Shown: positions 27,093 to 38,093 of the stretch, in pieces
How positions within the stretch are numbered: position 1 is the first letter of the stretch
How the letters are laid out: each line of letters begins with the position of its first letter
Assembly: GCF_021295315.1 (NCBI RefSeq)
Contig: NZ_JAIMJA010000002.1
Coordinates: 124,001 to 188,000, forward strand
DNA: 64,000 nt
Direction: 5' to 3'
Source: Motilimonas cestriensis
GTDB lineage: Bacteria; Pseudomonadota; Gammaproteobacteria; Enterobacterales; CBDFNC01
Position numbers and translations under genes: made by a program
Notes under the pieces: generated by a model
What the model saw: only the letters and a program-made list of their open reading frames with translations
What the model was told of the DNA's origin: nothing
Databases searched by the model: none

Positions 27093-28850
27093 CTAATTAC
27101 TGACGCCATCAGAGGGCAATGTATTTAAAACATCTTCAATGCTTTGCATGCTGATGGGTTTATAAAAGTGGCTATTAGCACCTAGCTGGTAAATTCGCGT
27201 TAAAGTACTATTAGCAATATTCGCGGTAACCACCACAATTGGCGTACTAATGTTCAGATCTCGGCGAATAATATCAATGGCTTGAAAACCATCCATAACG
27301 GGCATATTCAAATCCATAAAAATCACGTCAAAGGCTTGGTGCTTAACTAACTCGATAGCCACTAAGCCATTTTCTGCCCATTGCGAAGTAATATTTAGGC
27401 TTTTAAGCAACTGCTCTAAGATCATGGCATTGACTTTATCATCTTCAACTATCAACACATGCTTGATAACTTTACCGGTCTTTGGCTTTAGCTCTGATGG
27501 GTCAATTTGAATGGGTAAACTTATATTGACTGCTGCGCCATGGGGCTGCACATCACTAAACTTAACAATGCCGTTCTGCGCAGCAACAATGTATTGCACT
27601 CGCGCTAAGCCGGTTTGTAGGCCTTGAAAGTGGTTATCTTCTAAATGCTTTTCCTGCTCGATATAGGGATAAACCTGCTGAAAACCGACTCCAGTATCGC
27701 TAACATGAATGTGTAATTGCTGTTCACTGAGGCTCAATGAGATCTTAATGCTGCCTTGGTTGGTGTACTTTAGCGCATTAGTTAATAACGCCATCATAAC
27801 CTGCTGTAAGCGGGGATGATCAAACTCAGCGCTGCAATCAAGCGCAGGGTCGAGATGAACCTCAAAGCTTAGTATCTTCTCTTGGCAAGCAAATTCAAAA
27901 GGAGCAATAACGGACACTAAGGTATGCTGCAAGTTTGCCTTGGTAGGATTAAGCTGCCATTGGCCGATGCTCAACTGATGGAAATCGCGTAATTCATCCA
28001 GCATAACGACTAACCTATTCACACAGTAGTGAGCCTGGGTTTTAACCGCCTGTTGTTCATCAGCTAAGGTGAGTGTATCAATAGCAGTAATTAAACCTTG
28101 TAATGGCGTTCTAAACTCATGGCTTACTCTCGCGATAAAACGATCCTTGCCTTGGCTAATTTGCTCGGCGCGGTTTTTTTGCTCCTTGTAACGCGAGAGC
28201 GAATCGGCGATAGTTTGCTCCATCGGCGCAAATATAAATTTCAATTCAACAAGCAAGAGCGTCAGCGCTAAAAACCAAAAGCCATACTCGATCTTCGAGA
28301 CTAGGTTTACTTTAGCCACCGCTTGTTGCTCAAACAGAGTGACCGCACCATCAAGTTGACGTAATAACCGCTCAACTTCTTCAACCTCAAACTCACTCAT
28401 ATCAACATCTACAAAATTAACAGCTCGCGGCAATTGAAGTTCAGCTACCAACTGATTTGCACTGGCTAAGTAATCGCGAGTGGTGGCATCAAGACCCGCA
28501 GGCATCGCAAAGTAATATTCTTGTAGTTCACTATCCAACAGTAAGTATTGCCCTTGTTCATTCTTCTGTGTAATAAACTCATGGCCCGACAAAAATTGGC
28601 TCAATGCCTGTTTCAGCATCTTAAGATGTTGCAGCTGATGCTCAGCATTACTGACTAAGAGCGCATGACCGTGCAACGCAATTTTTTGCGATAACATGCG
28701 CTGCTTACCGGCTATGTTTATAACCTTAGTATCCGCTTGTTGTACTGAAATTAAGTGCTGAATAAGCAATCCTGAGCCACTGATCAATATTGCAATTGCC
28801 AGCAACGCCCAACGGTAGCGAAAGCGGATATCAGCAACGATATCAAGCAT
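27093..28850 (-). CDS. Hybrid sensor histidine kinase / response regulator
   Basis: A 585-residue membrane signalling protein. Membrane helices lie at about 14-33 and 190-207. The periplasmic part contains INIAGKQRMLSQKIALHGHA, the PilJ-type sensor motif also found in NarX-like kinases. The cytoplasmic part has the H-box DRFIARVSHEFRTPLQGLIT with the phosphorylated His near residue 242, an N-box LLTNALKYTNQGSIKISLSL, and a G-box VSDTGVGFQQVYPYI. A C-terminal receiver domain follows (about 460-580), with the acidic pocket VEDDKVNAMIL and phospho-acceptor DVIFMDLNMPVMDGF. It faces no partner regulator; the MCP gene next door is on the same strand. Confidence 0.93.
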   Translation of the reverse strand: MLDIVADIRFRYRWALLAIAILISGSGLLIQHLISVQQADTKVINIAGKQRMLSQKIALHGHALLVSNAEHQLQHLKMLKQALSQFLSGHEFITQKNEQGQYLLLDSELQEYYFAMPAGLDATTRDYLASANQLVAELQLPRAVNFVDVDMSEFEVEEVERLLRQLDGAVTLFEQQAVAKVNLVSKIEYGFWFLALTLLLVELKFIFAPMEQTIADSLSRYKEQKNRAEQISQGKDRFIARVSHEFRTPLQGLITAIDTLTLADEQQAVKTQAHYCVNRLVVMLDELRDFHQLSIGQWQLNPTKANLQHTLVSVIAPFEFACQEKILSFEVHLDPALDCSAEFDHPRLQQVMMALLTNALKYTNQGSIKISLSLSEQQLHIHVSDTGVGFQQVYPYIEQEKHLEDNHFQGLQTGLARVQYIVAAQNGIVKFSDVQPHGAAVNISLPIQIDPSELKPKTGKVIKHVLIVEDDKVNAMILEQLLKSLNITSQWAENGLVAIELVKHQAFDVIFMDLNMPVMDGFQAIDIIRRDLNISTPIVVVTANIANSTLTRIYQLGANSHFYKPISMQSIEDVLNTLPSDGVSN

Positions 28851-28987
28851 AAAGGTTTCCTTAGAAGCATTTTTTTAAGTGTAGCAGATCGACTTTTAAT
28901 ACTTAGCAGGCAAGATTAAATAGCGTGATGAGCAACAACAAAGGTCACAAAAGGCCTCTAAGGAGATGCTTCTATTGCGATGTGGGC

Positions 28988-29023
28988 TAGCCGCACTTAC
29001 ATAAAATTAAATAAGTGCGGCTA
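28988..29023 (-). terminator. Hairpin after the MCP gene
   Basis: Perfect 11-bp arms TAGCCGCACTT / AAGTGCGGCTA with a 14-base AT-rich loop, about 28 bases beyond the MCP stop on the minus strand. No T-run follows. Confidence 0.55.
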
Positions 29024-29050
29024 TGGTTCTTCGGGTAAACATTGCTCTTC

Positions 29051-31096
29051 CTAAGCAGCCTGCACCTTAAATTGGGCCACAAGTCGCTGTAAGTTACTAC
29101 TCAGTTTGGCCACTTCTTGGCTGGTTATGCGGGTTTGCTCCGCGCCAGCTGATGTTTCTTCGGCGACATTTTTTATATTAACAATATTTCGGCTCACTTC
29201 TTTGGTCACCGATGACTGCTCTTGAGCAGCAGTAGCAATTTGCGTGCTTAACTCTAAAATGGTGTTGATCGCTAAGGTCACTGAATTTAAAAATTTACCG
29301 GTTTGCTCGCCTTGCGCCAACGTAGTACTTGAGTTGACACGGCTTGTTTCCATCACATTCACCGCTTGCTCAGCTCCTGCTTGTAACTCTGAAATAATCA
29401 CTTCTATTTCCGAGGTTGAATCTTGTGTACGCTGAGCTAAAGTTCTCACTTCATCAGCAACCACTGCAAAACCGCGCCCTTGCTCACCCGCTCTGGCAGC
29501 TTCTATCGCCGCGTTCAAAGCCAATAAATTTGTTTGGTCGGCAATGCCTTTAATTACATCCAATACTTTACCTATGCTCTCACTTTGTAACTTAAGTTTG
29601 TCGATCACATCCGCGGCACTGCCCACATCTAAGGCCAAGGTTTTAATCGAGTTAAGAGTCTCGACAACCAATTGATTACCCGACATAGCTTCGTTGTCGG
29701 CATTTTTTGCAGCTAAGGTTGCGCTTTCAGTATTGTGCGCCACCTCTTCAATGGTGAGCGCCATTTGATTGATGGCTGACGCTAATTGGGTGGTTTCACT
29801 GTTTTGTTGATTTAATCCTTTACTCGATTCATGACTGACCTGAGTCATTTCTTCTGCTGCCTTGACCAGTTGATTAGAAGAACTGACAACCTCTGCAATA
29901 ATACTTTCTAATTTAGCCATGAACGCATTGAAATGATTACTTAATTGGCCCACTTCATCATGAGAATGAATAACTAGTCGCCGCGTTAAATCACCTTCAC
30001 CTTTAGCAATATCACCCAAGATAACATTGGCTTGTCGCAGCGGACCAACAATGCCTTTAGCAATAACGATAGCAATTACTATGCCCATCGCAATTGCGAT
30101 GAATGTTCCCATAATACTGACGGTTTTGGCTGTTTGCGAGGCCGCTAACTGGGTTTCACCGCGAATAACAATTAACACTTCCTCTGCATCAACGATGTCT
30201 TTTAACACCTGACGCGTTTGATCCATATACAACTTGCCTTTACCTTGCGCCATCATGTCAGAGATATTCTCGATAGTCATAGGGAAGCGGCTCATTTCAC
30301 GTCGTGCATCGATTTCAGGTTGCGCGGCTTGTTTTATCCAATCAGCAATTCTATTTTGCAATGCATCGACATCGGCTGCCGAAACAGCTGAATAGGCAAG
30401 CCCACTACGCAATTGCTCAATGTGACCCTTGAGGCTTTGTTGCCCTTGGTTAAAAGGCTCTAATGATTCATCTAAACCTGTCAGTAAAAAACCGCGCTGC
30501 CCTGTTTCCATATTCACTAGGTCTAAGGTAAGTAACGTGACTAATTGAGCGCCACTAGTATTGCCCTCGCTATCGAATTTGCTATTTAAGCCTGCCAACA
30601 TAGCTCGAATACTGTCGAAAATTTGCTTGCCGACGGTGCGTGACGATACCTCTTTAAAATGTTGATTAGCTTTTGCACCTTGGCTCACTAACCTACGCGC
30701 TGCAATTTCAGGCTCAGCGACTTCTTCTAGCCATTTAGACTTTAACTCATTAACTTCATTCCAGCGCTCAACTTGAGCGGGATTATCACTGGTTAGCTGC
30801 TTGCCCTTGCTAATCAACTCATTAAAACGCGCCTTGCCTGAATTATACGGCTCTAAGTATTCGTCTTTACCCGTAATCATAAAGCCACGCTGGCCGGTTT
30901 CCATATCCACCATGGCAGCATTTACAGAATCAGCATTGCGGATAACATCATAGGTATGATTGACCCAACGAGATGCATCACTAATGGACGAAATACTCAA
31001 ATAAACGACCGTTGACACGATAGCCATAAGCAACAAAACCAGCCCGTAGCCGGCAAAAATCTTTTGGCGGATCATCATCCGGTTAAACATAAGCAT
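29051..31096 (-). CDS. Methyl-accepting chemotaxis protein with two CHASE3-like modules
   Basis: A 681-residue chemoreceptor. A membrane helix near residues 14-33 is followed by a large periplasmic sensor made of two repeats: [20 protein letters not shown] (about 56-75) and [20 protein letters not shown] (about 194-213), each the core of a CHASE3 domain. A second helix (about 326-348) leads to HAMP ([20 protein letters not shown]) and the signalling domain, whose hairpin tip [20 protein letters not shown] and [18 protein letters not shown] are highly conserved. It relays to CheA/CheW. AAGGA lies seven bases before the ATG. Ligand unknown. Confidence 0.95.
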   Translation of the reverse strand: MLMFNRMMIRQKIFAGYGLVLLLMAIVSTVVYLSISSISDASRWVNHTYDVIRNADSVNAAMVDMETGQRGFMITGKDEYLEPYNSGKARFNELISKGKQLTSDNPAQVERWNEVNELKSKWLEEVAEPEIAARRLVSQGAKANQHFKEVSSRTVGKQIFDSIRAMLAGLNSKFDSEGNTSGAQLVTLLTLDLVNMETGQRGFLLTGLDESLEPFNQGQQSLKGHIEQLRSGLAYSAVSAADVDALQNRIADWIKQAAQPEIDARREMSRFPMTIENISDMMAQGKGKLYMDQTRQVLKDIVDAEEVLIVIRGETQLAASQTAKTVSIMGTFIAIAMGIVIAIVIAKGIVGPLRQANVILGDIAKGEGDLTRRLVIHSHDEVGQLSNHFNAFMAKLESIIAEVVSSSNQLVKAAEEMTQVSHESSKGLNQQNSETTQLASAINQMALTIEEVAHNTESATLAAKNADNEAMSGNQLVVETLNSIKTLALDVGSAADVIDKLKLQSESIGKVLDVIKGIADQTNLLALNAAIEAARAGEQGRGFAVVADEVRTLAQRTQDSTSEIEVIISELQAGAEQAVNVMETSRVNSSTTLAQGEQTGKFLNSVTLAINTILELSTQIATAAQEQSSVTKEVSRNIVNIKNVAEETSAGAEQTRITSQEVAKLSSNLQRLVAQFKVQAA

Positions 31097-31465
31097 GAGC
31101 TATTCCTTTTAGCAAAATGAACCCTTGAAGGTTGATTTAATTTTTACATTGCCATCAAGTTATCGGATAGAAATAGCAAACAATCAATTTTCTTAATTAA
31201 AATAATTTCTAATAAAACGTATGTGCAATAAGAAATATATTTAATATAAGGACAAATAATTCAGGAGATAAATAAGGTTATCAAATAAATAGCGCAGATC
31301 CTTTTCCGGCGGCCTGCGTATTGAACCGTTATTTTGAAGAGCTTGATTAAGGCAACTTGTGTAGCCAATCGGTTTTGCCCGAGCCGATGATTTGCAAAGT
31401 GAGTTATGCTAGGTTGTTAGAAACTCGGCGCACGACAATGGAATAAAAATAGAGGAAACAACATT
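31097..31465. other. Intergenic region, 369 bases
   Basis: Very AT-rich divergent promoter region for the MCP gene and the yghU gene. A minus-strand CCGATAA at 31160-31166 resembles the -10 of flagellar sigma-28 promoters but lacks a matching -35. No gene seen. Confidence 0.35.
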
Positions 31466-32326
31466 ATGGCAAGTTATGTTCCAGCAAAAGTTTGGACGCA
31501 AGAAAGTGATAATGGTGGTACTTGGGCCAGCATTAATCGCCCTACAGCAGGCGCGAGACACGAGCAAACACTCCCCAAAGGTAAACATTCACTGCAGCTC
31601 TATTCCATGGGCACGCCCAATGGCCAAAAAGTGACTATTATGTTGGAAGAGTTACTCGCACTGGGTGAAACGGCTGCTGAATACGATGCCCATTTAATAA
31701 AAATTGGTGACGGTGACCAATTCTCATCAGGCTTTGTTGATATTAACCCTAATTCCAAGATCCCAGCCCTACTCGATACTTCAATCCCAACCCCAATTAA
31801 TGTGTTTGAGTCAGGCGCAATTTTGCTTTATCTGGCCGAAAAATTTAGTCATTTTTTACCGAAAGACTTAGCTGCACGCACCCAAGTAATGAACTGGTTG
31901 TTTTGGCTACAAGGCTCTGCGCCTTATCTCGGCGGTGGCTTTGGCCATTTTTACGCCTATGCGCCAGAAAAGCTTGAATACCCAATTAACCGCTTTGCCA
32001 TGGAAACCAAGCGGCAATTAGACTTGCTTGACAAGCAGCTGGCTAAGCAGAGCTATATCGCCGGTGAAGAGTATAGCATTGCCGACATCGCTATTTGGCC
32101 TTGGTACGGCTGCTTAGTGCTGGGTGATATATACGATGCCGCCACCTTTCTAGATGTTGAAAGTTACCCTAACTTGCAACGCTGGGCTAAGCAAATTGCT
32201 GCCCGTTCAGCCGTGCAGCGTGGCAAGATAGTTAACCGCACTTGGGGTGAGCCTTGGGAGATGTTGGCAGAGCGCCATCAAGCTCAAGATATTGATGCGG
32301 TTTTAGCCTTAGCGCCCTCAACATAG
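31466..32326 (+). CDS. yghU: YghU-type glutathione S-transferase / disulfide-bond oxidoreductase
   Basis: A 286-residue glutathione transferase of the Nu class. It follows E. coli YghU closely along its length: KVWTQESDNGGTWASINRPT at the N-terminus, LYSMGTPNGQKVTIMLEELL (about residues 48-67) with the glutathione-binding Thr/Asn, IGDGDQFSSGFVDINPNSKI (about 86-105), ESGAILLYLAEKFSHFLP, then the helical domain with NWLFWLQGSAPYLGGGFGHF. Such enzymes have glutathione-disulfide reductase and organic peroxidase activity. It is a single gene with its own terminator. Confidence 0.95.
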   Translation: MASYVPAKVWTQESDNGGTWASINRPTAGARHEQTLPKGKHSLQLYSMGTPNGQKVTIMLEELLALGETAAEYDAHLIKIGDGDQFSSGFVDINPNSKIPALLDTSIPTPINVFESGAILLYLAEKFSHFLPKDLAARTQVMNWLFWLQGSAPYLGGGFGHFYAYAPEKLEYPINRFAMETKRQLDLLDKQLAKQSYIAGEEYSIADIAIWPWYGCLVLGDIYDAATFLDVESYPNLQRWAKQIAARSAVQRGKIVNRTWGEPWEMLAERHQAQDIDAVLALAPST

Positions 32327-32341
32327 ATAAAGGTTAAAAAA

Positions 32342-32374
32342 GGCTTACTGGTAAATACCAGTAAGCCACTTTTT
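32342..32374 (+). terminator. Rho-independent terminator of yghU
   Basis: Perfect 11-bp arms GGCTTACTGGT / ACCAGTAAGCC with a four-base loop, then ACTTTTT. Confidence 0.85.
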
Positions 32375-32442
32375 CGCCAATTGAGACTCATCAATACTGA
32401 TGGAATACCCATATCAAAAACAGCCCTGATAATTGCAAACAC

Positions 32443-33483
32443 ATGATTAAACTAGCCACAATTATAATAAGTTGTGCATTACTTTTGAGCTGCAGTAAAC
32501 CTGAGCAGCTAGCAATCAACCAATACAATGAGTTGCTTGCGCAAGCATTCGAACACCCCGTCACATCAAAAAGTAGTCAGCACTTTCCAGCGCGTCGTGA
32601 TTTAACCTTGGCTGAACTCGACTCGCAGCTCACCCTGCTGGAGAGTTTGCAATTAAAACAGTGTGATTTACTGTATCTGGCTAGCGAAAAAAATCAGATT
32701 TTAAATAAACATCAAAGCGGGGCTGACAATTTTGTGTTTCAACTGACCTTACTTAATCAGTTAACTCAGTGTTTGCAAACAGAGCAAGAAATGCCCAATA
32801 GTGAGCGTGATTTTTTATCCGCTCTGGCGCAAGAAAAACGCGCCAAGCTACCCAGTTATTTTTGGAACCTATTATTTAGTGATGAACCCAGCTATCACTT
32901 TTTTGCCCAATACACTCAGCTATATCCACTGTCAGGTCACCGCTTTGCTGTAGCAAGTCAGCAAAGCCTTAGTTACTTAATTGAAATTAAACAGCAAATT
33001 AACACCATTTCAGCATCATCAGCGGCGAGCATTCCAGCGTCTTTGCTAACACAGTTAAAACAATTACCTGAGCACTTAGCCATTTTGGCGCAAAGTCGCT
33101 ATATCGCTAGCCTGCTACACAGTGCTGATCTTGCCAGTACTCAATTAGAGCAAGCGACTTCCCTACTCACCACGCACCAAGCCGACATAGACTGCCATAG
33201 TAAGCGTAACAACGTGCCTTTTAGCCAGTTGAAAGCCATTTTTTCGCATCGCTTTATTAAACAAATGCAACCTTACCTAAGCCAAATAAACACTGAGTTG
33301 CATCAGGTAATGCCATTGTTAGCTTCCTTACTCAAGCCCTATCCCACCCAACTTGAGGCTGATGTCACTGCACAACTAGATAACGTATTAGCAACGCAAC
33401 AGCGCTTACAGCAAGCTAACCTTGCCCACCAGCAACAGTGGCAAACCTTGTTTGAACGCTGCCAACAAAAAGTCGGTAGCTAA
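32443..33483 (+). CDS. DUF3080 lipoprotein
   Basis: A 346-residue lipoprotein: signal peptide MIKLATIIISCALLLSC with a lipobox ending at Cys17, then a mainly helical body. The DUF3080 family pattern is visible in FPARRDLTLAELDSQLTLLE (about residues 48-67), LKQCDLLYLASEKNQIL and the DNFVFQLTLLNQLTQCL segment. Glutamine content is high. Function is not known; it is common in marine gammaproteobacteria. The 3' gap to the next gene is 170 bases, so co-transcription is uncertain. Confidence 0.85.
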   Translation: MIKLATIIISCALLLSCSKPEQLAINQYNELLAQAFEHPVTSKSSQHFPARRDLTLAELDSQLTLLESLQLKQCDLLYLASEKNQILNKHQSGADNFVFQLTLLNQLTQCLQTEQEMPNSERDFLSALAQEKRAKLPSYFWNLLFSDEPSYHFFAQYTQLYPLSGHRFAVASQQSLSYLIEIKQQINTISASSAASIPASLLTQLKQLPEHLAILAQSRYIASLLHSADLASTQLEQATSLLTTHQADIDCHSKRNNVPFSQLKAIFSHRFIKQMQPYLSQINTELHQVMPLLASLLKPYPTQLEADVTAQLDNVLATQQRLQQANLAHQQQWQTLFERCQQKVGS

Positions 33484-33653
33484 GCGGAAAATAAAATTTT
33501 GTCGTAAAACATACGACATCTGGCAGTGATGAGCATAAACAGAACTGAAGTTAAAAATTGTTTTCAACTAAGCTGTGATCTAACGCCAGCGTTTTTTATT
33601 TGGTTTGCTGTTAGCATCCGAAAAATTTGGCGATGTATGCACTAAGGAATATG

Positions 33654-34766
33654 ATGAAATTGCGTTTTTACCCCCTGCTTGCAGTCTTACTGTTCGGATT
33701 TAGCTCCGCTCAACTTAGCCACGCCGAGGTAAAACCAGAGCTACTGCGCACAAGTACCAACACACAGCACAGCTTTAAACAAGACGCTCAGTTAATCAAA
33801 GCCAAATATGAAGCCGCCTTATTTACCCTAACGCCTTACACCTTTGCGCATTTTGGCCTGCGCATGTATCGACAAACTCAAGACCCTAAGTACGCCTTAT
33901 CACTCTGGGTGGATGCCGTGCGCATCGCTAATAGCCTCAGTAAATTTGCCAATGAAGTTGAAACGCCTGAGCAAGTTCATCAATATTCATTACAAAAACT
34001 CAACCAGCTTAAAGGAAAAAAAGACGAGCGCTCAAAGCGCCGTTATCAAGCCACGTTAGCTTATCCTGAGTATCTGTTTCTCGGTATTAATTTACTCAGC
34101 AATATGGCCAGGGCTAACGAGTTTGGTCTGAAACATCAACAAGATGCTAAACTACGAGCGATACTTAGACGCTATGATTTTGCCGCTTATGCCAGCGCCC
34201 CTGAAATGATTAAAGCATGGGCAGCGCAACTGGCTAATCAAGTGTATTGGCTGCGTCAATTAGGAGAGCAAGACGTGGTGGCGGAGTTTACTAAAGGACT
34301 TCGCTTGGCATATCCTGACGCGCGAGATCATCTTCTGAGTGAGCAACAGTTTAATAATAAAATTTACGGCCTCAGCCATATTATTTTTGCTGACTCACAA
34401 TACTATTTACACCCAGTCAAAGAGTCAGATCATCAATGGATTTATGACTACTACCGCAACAATATCGACGAGATCCTGAAACGCTGTAAAGAAGATGTGA
34501 TTGCCGAGGTAGGCATTAACTTTTTATTAGCCCAGTTAGATAACGATCCTGTGGTGTTGAAAACCCGCATCGCTATTAGCGCGGCGATCGACCGTCAGCA
34601 CCATATGGTGCCATCTGTGACTGGGGACCTCGAGCTAGAGCGCGGCGAGCACCGCAATGTGTTAGCGATAATGCTACTGGATTGGCAAGGTTTCTTAACT
34701 GAGAAATCGTTGCAAGCGTCGCCAGATATAGTAGTTAATCCGCCTTATGGCTTGGTGCGCAAATAA
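33654..34766 (+). CDS. DUF3541 exported protein
   Basis: A 370-residue protein with an N-terminal signal peptide (MKLRFYPLLAVLLFGFSSAQ, cleavage near SHA-EVK). The body is helical and contains YTFAHFGLRMYRQTQDPKYA (about residues 62-81), EYLFLGINLLSNMARANEFG and SVTGDLELERGEHRNVLAIM near the end. This resembles the DUF3541 family, but I am only fairly sure. No enzymatic motif seen. The start at 33654 (or the adjacent ATG at 33651) is favoured by AAGGA just upstream; a TTG further up is unlikely. Confidence 0.75.
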   Translation: MKLRFYPLLAVLLFGFSSAQLSHAEVKPELLRTSTNTQHSFKQDAQLIKAKYEAALFTLTPYTFAHFGLRMYRQTQDPKYALSLWVDAVRIANSLSKFANEVETPEQVHQYSLQKLNQLKGKKDERSKRRYQATLAYPEYLFLGINLLSNMARANEFGLKHQQDAKLRAILRRYDFAAYASAPEMIKAWAAQLANQVYWLRQLGEQDVVAEFTKGLRLAYPDARDHLLSEQQFNNKIYGLSHIIFADSQYYLHPVKESDHQWIYDYYRNNIDEILKRCKEDVIAEVGINFLLAQLDNDPVVLKTRIAISAAIDRQHHMVPSVTGDLELERGEHRNVLAIMLLDWQGFLTEKSLQASPDIVVNPPYGLVRK

Positions 34767-34779
34767 TCGAATAAATAAT

Positions 34780-34816
34780 AGGCTCATGTCTAAGCTAGCT
34801 TGGTCATGAGCCTTTT
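34780..34816. terminator. Bidirectional terminator between the DUF3541 gene and speB
   Basis: Perfect 9-bp arms AGGCTCATG / CATGAGCCT; the loop itself contains AAGCTAGCTT. TTTT follows on the plus strand and AT-rich sequence on the minus strand, between convergent genes. Confidence 0.75.
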
Positions 34817-34823
34817 CAAAAAA

Positions 34824-35750
34824 TTAAACCTGTTTGTTTTGCAGTGTCCACAAGTGCATTAAATCCAGCGCGATGGTAGCACCGGCTAACGCTGTTACTT
34901 CACTATTATCATAAGCCGGAGCCACTTCTACCACGTCCATGCCCACAATCGGTAGCCCTTCAAGACCACGAATAATTTTTAATACCTTGTCGGTAGTTAA
35001 ACCGCCACACACCGGCGTGCCCGTACCCGGTGCAAACGCAGGATCAATACAGTCGATATCAAAGGTTAGATACACAGGTAAATCGCCCACCGTTTGTTTG
35101 ATTGATGCAACGATGTCTGCCACCGATAAATCATTAGCCTGCATCGCGTTAATAACATTAAAGCCATGCTCTTTTTCGGTATATTCAGTGCGAATACCAA
35201 TTTGCACTGAACGATGCTTATCAATTAAGCCTTCATTAGGGGCATGATAAAACATGGTGCCGTGATCGTAGCGGCTACCGTTGCTATAGGTATCGGTATG
35301 GGCATCAAAATGAATTAACGCCATTTGACCGTACTTTTTCGCATGGGCACGTAGCAGCGGTAAGGTGACAAAATGATCGCCGCCTAAACCTAATAACGTT
35401 TTGCCGCTGGCCAATATTTGGTCTGCTGCCGATTCAAGCTGATCGCAAAACGCTTGCGAGTCGCCGCAGCTATAGACCAAGTCGCCAGCATCGACAATTT
35501 TAGTATGTTGCAGCAGATTAAATTGCCAAGGAAAACGGCGGCCTTCCCAAGCTAAGTTAACCGATGCCCGGCGAATAGCATCAGGCCCCATGCGCGCACC
35601 TGAGCGGCCTGACGTGGCCATATCAAACGGCAATCCCAGCACCACAATATCAGCATCGGTGTGCAATGGGTTTTGCACTAGGGGCTGACGTAAAAACGTC
35701 ATGGCATTGGAATACAAGGAGTTGTCCACTTGCTGAAATACATCGTTCAT
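34824..35750 (-). CDS. speB: Agmatinase
   Basis: A 308-residue ureohydrolase that splits agmatine into putrescine and urea, the second step of the arginine-decarboxylase route. The binuclear manganese site is complete: [14 protein letters not shown] (about residues 125-138), [12 protein letters not shown] (about 147-158) and [20 protein letters not shown] (about 223-242). The ATG at 35750 was chosen because the product then opens exactly like E. coli SpeB ([12 protein letters not shown] versus a 12-residue equivalent); two ATGs lie a few codons upstream. SpeA, the preceding enzyme, is encoded upstream on the same strand. Confidence 0.96.
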   Translation of the reverse strand: MNDVFQQVDNSLYSNAMTFLRQPLVQNPLHTDADIVVLGLPFDMATSGRSGARMGPDAIRRASVNLAWEGRRFPWQFNLLQHTKIVDAGDLVYSCGDSQAFCDQLESAADQILASGKTLLGLGGDHFVTLPLLRAHAKKYGQMALIHFDAHTDTYSNGSRYDHGTMFYHAPNEGLIDKHRSVQIGIRTEYTEKEHGFNVINAMQANDLSVADIVASIKQTVGDLPVYLTFDIDCIDPAFAPGTGTPVCGGLTTDKVLKIIRGLEGLPIVGMDVVEVAPAYDNSEVTALAGATIALDLMHLWTLQNKQV

Positions 35751-35830
35751 CTGCATTGAGCCTTTCATTGACTTGCTATTACCTTAACTACCAACGGGTA
35801 AGTTGGCTTGGTTATTCTTTTATTGTTGCT

Positions 35831-35944
35831 TCGCGGTATAAATACCGCTCCCACAAAGTGCGACACAGCACGCGCTTCATCGCGGTATAAATACCGCTCC
35901 CACAAAGTGCGACGCACACGTAGGAGCAGCATTTATGCTGCGAT
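35831..35944. repeat. Cluster of three REP-like palindromic elements
   Basis: Two identical 34-base copies start at 35831 and 35880 (TCGCGGTATAAATACCGCTC then CCACAAAGTGCGAC). Each has the palindrome GCGGTAT-aa-ATACCGC. A third, diverged copy in the opposite direction lies at 35920-35944 (GTAGGAGCAGCATTTATGCT then GCGAT). The pattern GGGAGC-palindrome-GCGAT is that of REP elements known from Pseudomonas and relatives. They lie between speA and speB. Confidence 0.8.
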
Positions 35945-35951
35945 ATTTAAC

Positions 35952-37865
35952 TTAAAGATCTTCTAAATAGGTATAACCTTTTAAGCCTAAATCCAACTCA
36001 GCATATACGCTGTCTTGCTCATCGGCTGGGATTTTGGCCTTAATCAACTCAAGGTAAGACGCTCTAAACTCGTCGGCGTCTAAATGCACATAACGCAACA
36101 TGTCTTCTACGGTATCCCCTTCGTTGATCTCAGTGACTGTGGCGTTACCTTCATCATCCATCATCACCACTGCACTGTGGGTATCACCAAATAGGTTATG
36201 CATATCACCCAAAATTTCTTGATATGCCCCAACCAAGAAAAAGCCCATTAGGTATTCTTGCTCTGGCGACCAAGCCGGTACAGGCAAGGTGGTTTCAATA
36301 CCTTGACCGTCAACGTACTGATCAACTGTGCCATCAGAATCACAAGTAATATCCAACAGTACCGCACGACTGCTCTGCTCTTGGTCTAATCCCGTTAATG
36401 GCAATACAGGGAACACTTGATCAATCCCCCATGCATCCGGCAGTGACTGGAACAACGAAAAATTAACAAAAAACTTATCCGCTAACTTTTCTGTTAGTTC
36501 ATCCATAATCGGGCGATGAAAACGATTCTTACTGTCTAATAACTGGTTTAACTCAAAACACAAACGCAAGTTAAGCTGCTCAGCCCAAGCACGTTGCGGT
36601 AGGTTAAGTACACCCATCGAAAATTGACTGTGCACTTCGGCTAAGTCACTTTGACAGTCATGGTAAATTTCAATTAACGCGCGATCGTCATTGCGATCAC
36701 TTAGCTGCAACCAAGAGCGCCACATGTTTTGCAGCAATAATGGATCATCCACAGCCGGTGGCACCAATTTTTCTGGGGCATAACTTTCTGCGCCAATCAC
36801 ATTTGAAATTAGCACCGCATGGTGCGCGGTTAACGCACGGCCCGACTCAGAAATAATCATAGGCATCGGCTGATTATACAGCTTACAAATATCACCGATG
36901 GTGTAAACGATGTTGTTAGCGTACTCCGCCAAGCTATAGTTCATTGAGTTAGATGACTGACTACGTGTACCGTCGTAATCCACCGCTAAACCGCCGCCCA
37001 CGTCCATACATAACAGTTTTGCGCCAAGCTCACGCAGCTCACAATAAAAGCGCGCCGCTTCACTTACACCTGTGCGCACGTCACGAATGTTAGCCATTTG
37101 TGAGCCTAAGTGAAAATGCACTAACTGCAACGCTTCTACTTGGTTGTTTTGCTTTAGCACTTCTAAAACATGTAACACTTGCGATGCCGATAAACCGAAT
37201 TTCGATTTTTCACCACCACTGGCTTGCCACTTGCCTTTACCTTGTGAAGCCAAGCGTACTCGTAAGCCTAAGCGCGGTGACACATTTAGTTTTTTCGCTT
37301 CAGCAAGTACCATCTCTAGTTCAGACATTTTTTCTAAAACAATATGAACCTTATGGCCTAACTTTTCACCAATCAGTGCCAAGCGAATGTATTCACGGTC
37401 TTTGTAGCCGTTACAAACAATCACCGAGCTAACTTTTTGTGCTAGTGCCAACACTGCTAACAATTCAGCTTTACTGCCCGCTTCTAGGCCCAACTGCTTA
37501 ACTTCATTGTTTTTTTGGCTTGCTAACAGCTCATCTACCACTTCTTTCTGTTGGTTTACTTTAATCGGGTAAACCAATAAGTATTTTTCGTCATACTGGT
37601 AGTCTGCAATAGCTTGGTTGAATGCTGCACATAAGCTATGCACACGTTGATGCAAAATTTGCGGGAAACGTACCAACGCAGGCAAGGTTAAACCTTGCGC
37701 CTGAATTTGTGCACTGATATCGCTTAGGGCTATTGTGTGATCCGGTTGATTGGCTTTTGGCGCAACATAAACATTGCCCTCATCATTAATGCCGTAAAAA
37801 CCTTGGCTCCAGTGACGTACATTGTAGCTAGCGCGAACGCTCTCTAGATCTGTTGCTTTTTTCAT
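35952..37865 (-). CDS. speA: Biosynthetic arginine decarboxylase
   Basis: A 637-residue PLP enzyme that decarboxylates arginine to agmatine, feeding SpeB for putrescine synthesis. The N-terminal alanine-racemase-like barrel carries the cofactor lysine in [20 protein letters not shown] (about residues 95-114), with [20 protein letters not shown] (about 248-267) and [17 protein letters not shown] (about 286-302). The C-terminal part holds [20 protein letters not shown] and ends in the usual acidic tail. Length is normal for SpeA. It precedes speB on the same strand, separated by REP-like elements. Confidence 0.97.
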   Translation of the reverse strand: MKKATDLESVRASYNVRHWSQGFYGINDEGNVYVAPKANQPDHTIALSDISAQIQAQGLTLPALVRFPQILHQRVHSLCAAFNQAIADYQYDEKYLLVYPIKVNQQKEVVDELLASQKNNEVKQLGLEAGSKAELLAVLALAQKVSSVIVCNGYKDREYIRLALIGEKLGHKVHIVLEKMSELEMVLAEAKKLNVSPRLGLRVRLASQGKGKWQASGGEKSKFGLSASQVLHVLEVLKQNNQVEALQLVHFHLGSQMANIRDVRTGVSEAARFYCELRELGAKLLCMDVGGGLAVDYDGTRSQSSNSMNYSLAEYANNIVYTIGDICKLYNQPMPMIISESGRALTAHHAVLISNVIGAESYAPEKLVPPAVDDPLLLQNMWRSWLQLSDRNDDRALIEIYHDCQSDLAEVHSQFSMGVLNLPQRAWAEQLNLRLCFELNQLLDSKNRFHRPIMDELTEKLADKFFVNFSLFQSLPDAWGIDQVFPVLPLTGLDQEQSSRAVLLDITCDSDGTVDQYVDGQGIETTLPVPAWSPEQEYLMGFFLVGAYQEILGDMHNLFGDTHSAVVMMDDEGNATVTEINEGDTVEDMLRYVHLDADEFRASYLELIKAKIPADEQDSVYAELDLGLKGYTYLEDL

Positions 37866-38093
37866 GGGTGTTCCAAATACAATACGATAAAAAATTGGGC
37901 TGATTTTTTGCTCAACCCACTAGCCGTACTTCTTAAGCCTGCTTAGCTTCGCAACAGTCCGGTTGGGCGCATAAAAAACGATTGCCCCCGTGCCGTCCAA
38001 CGAAATAATTTTAGCCTTAAGAAAAGAAAATTTTCCACTTCATATAACCTAATAAAATTAATAGGTTAAATAAATATTTATACTAGATTTAGT

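Noticed and set aside
31130-31170. Flagellar sigma-28 promoter before the MCP gene
   Set aside because: CCGATAA fits the -10, but no TAAA-type -35 is found at the right distance.
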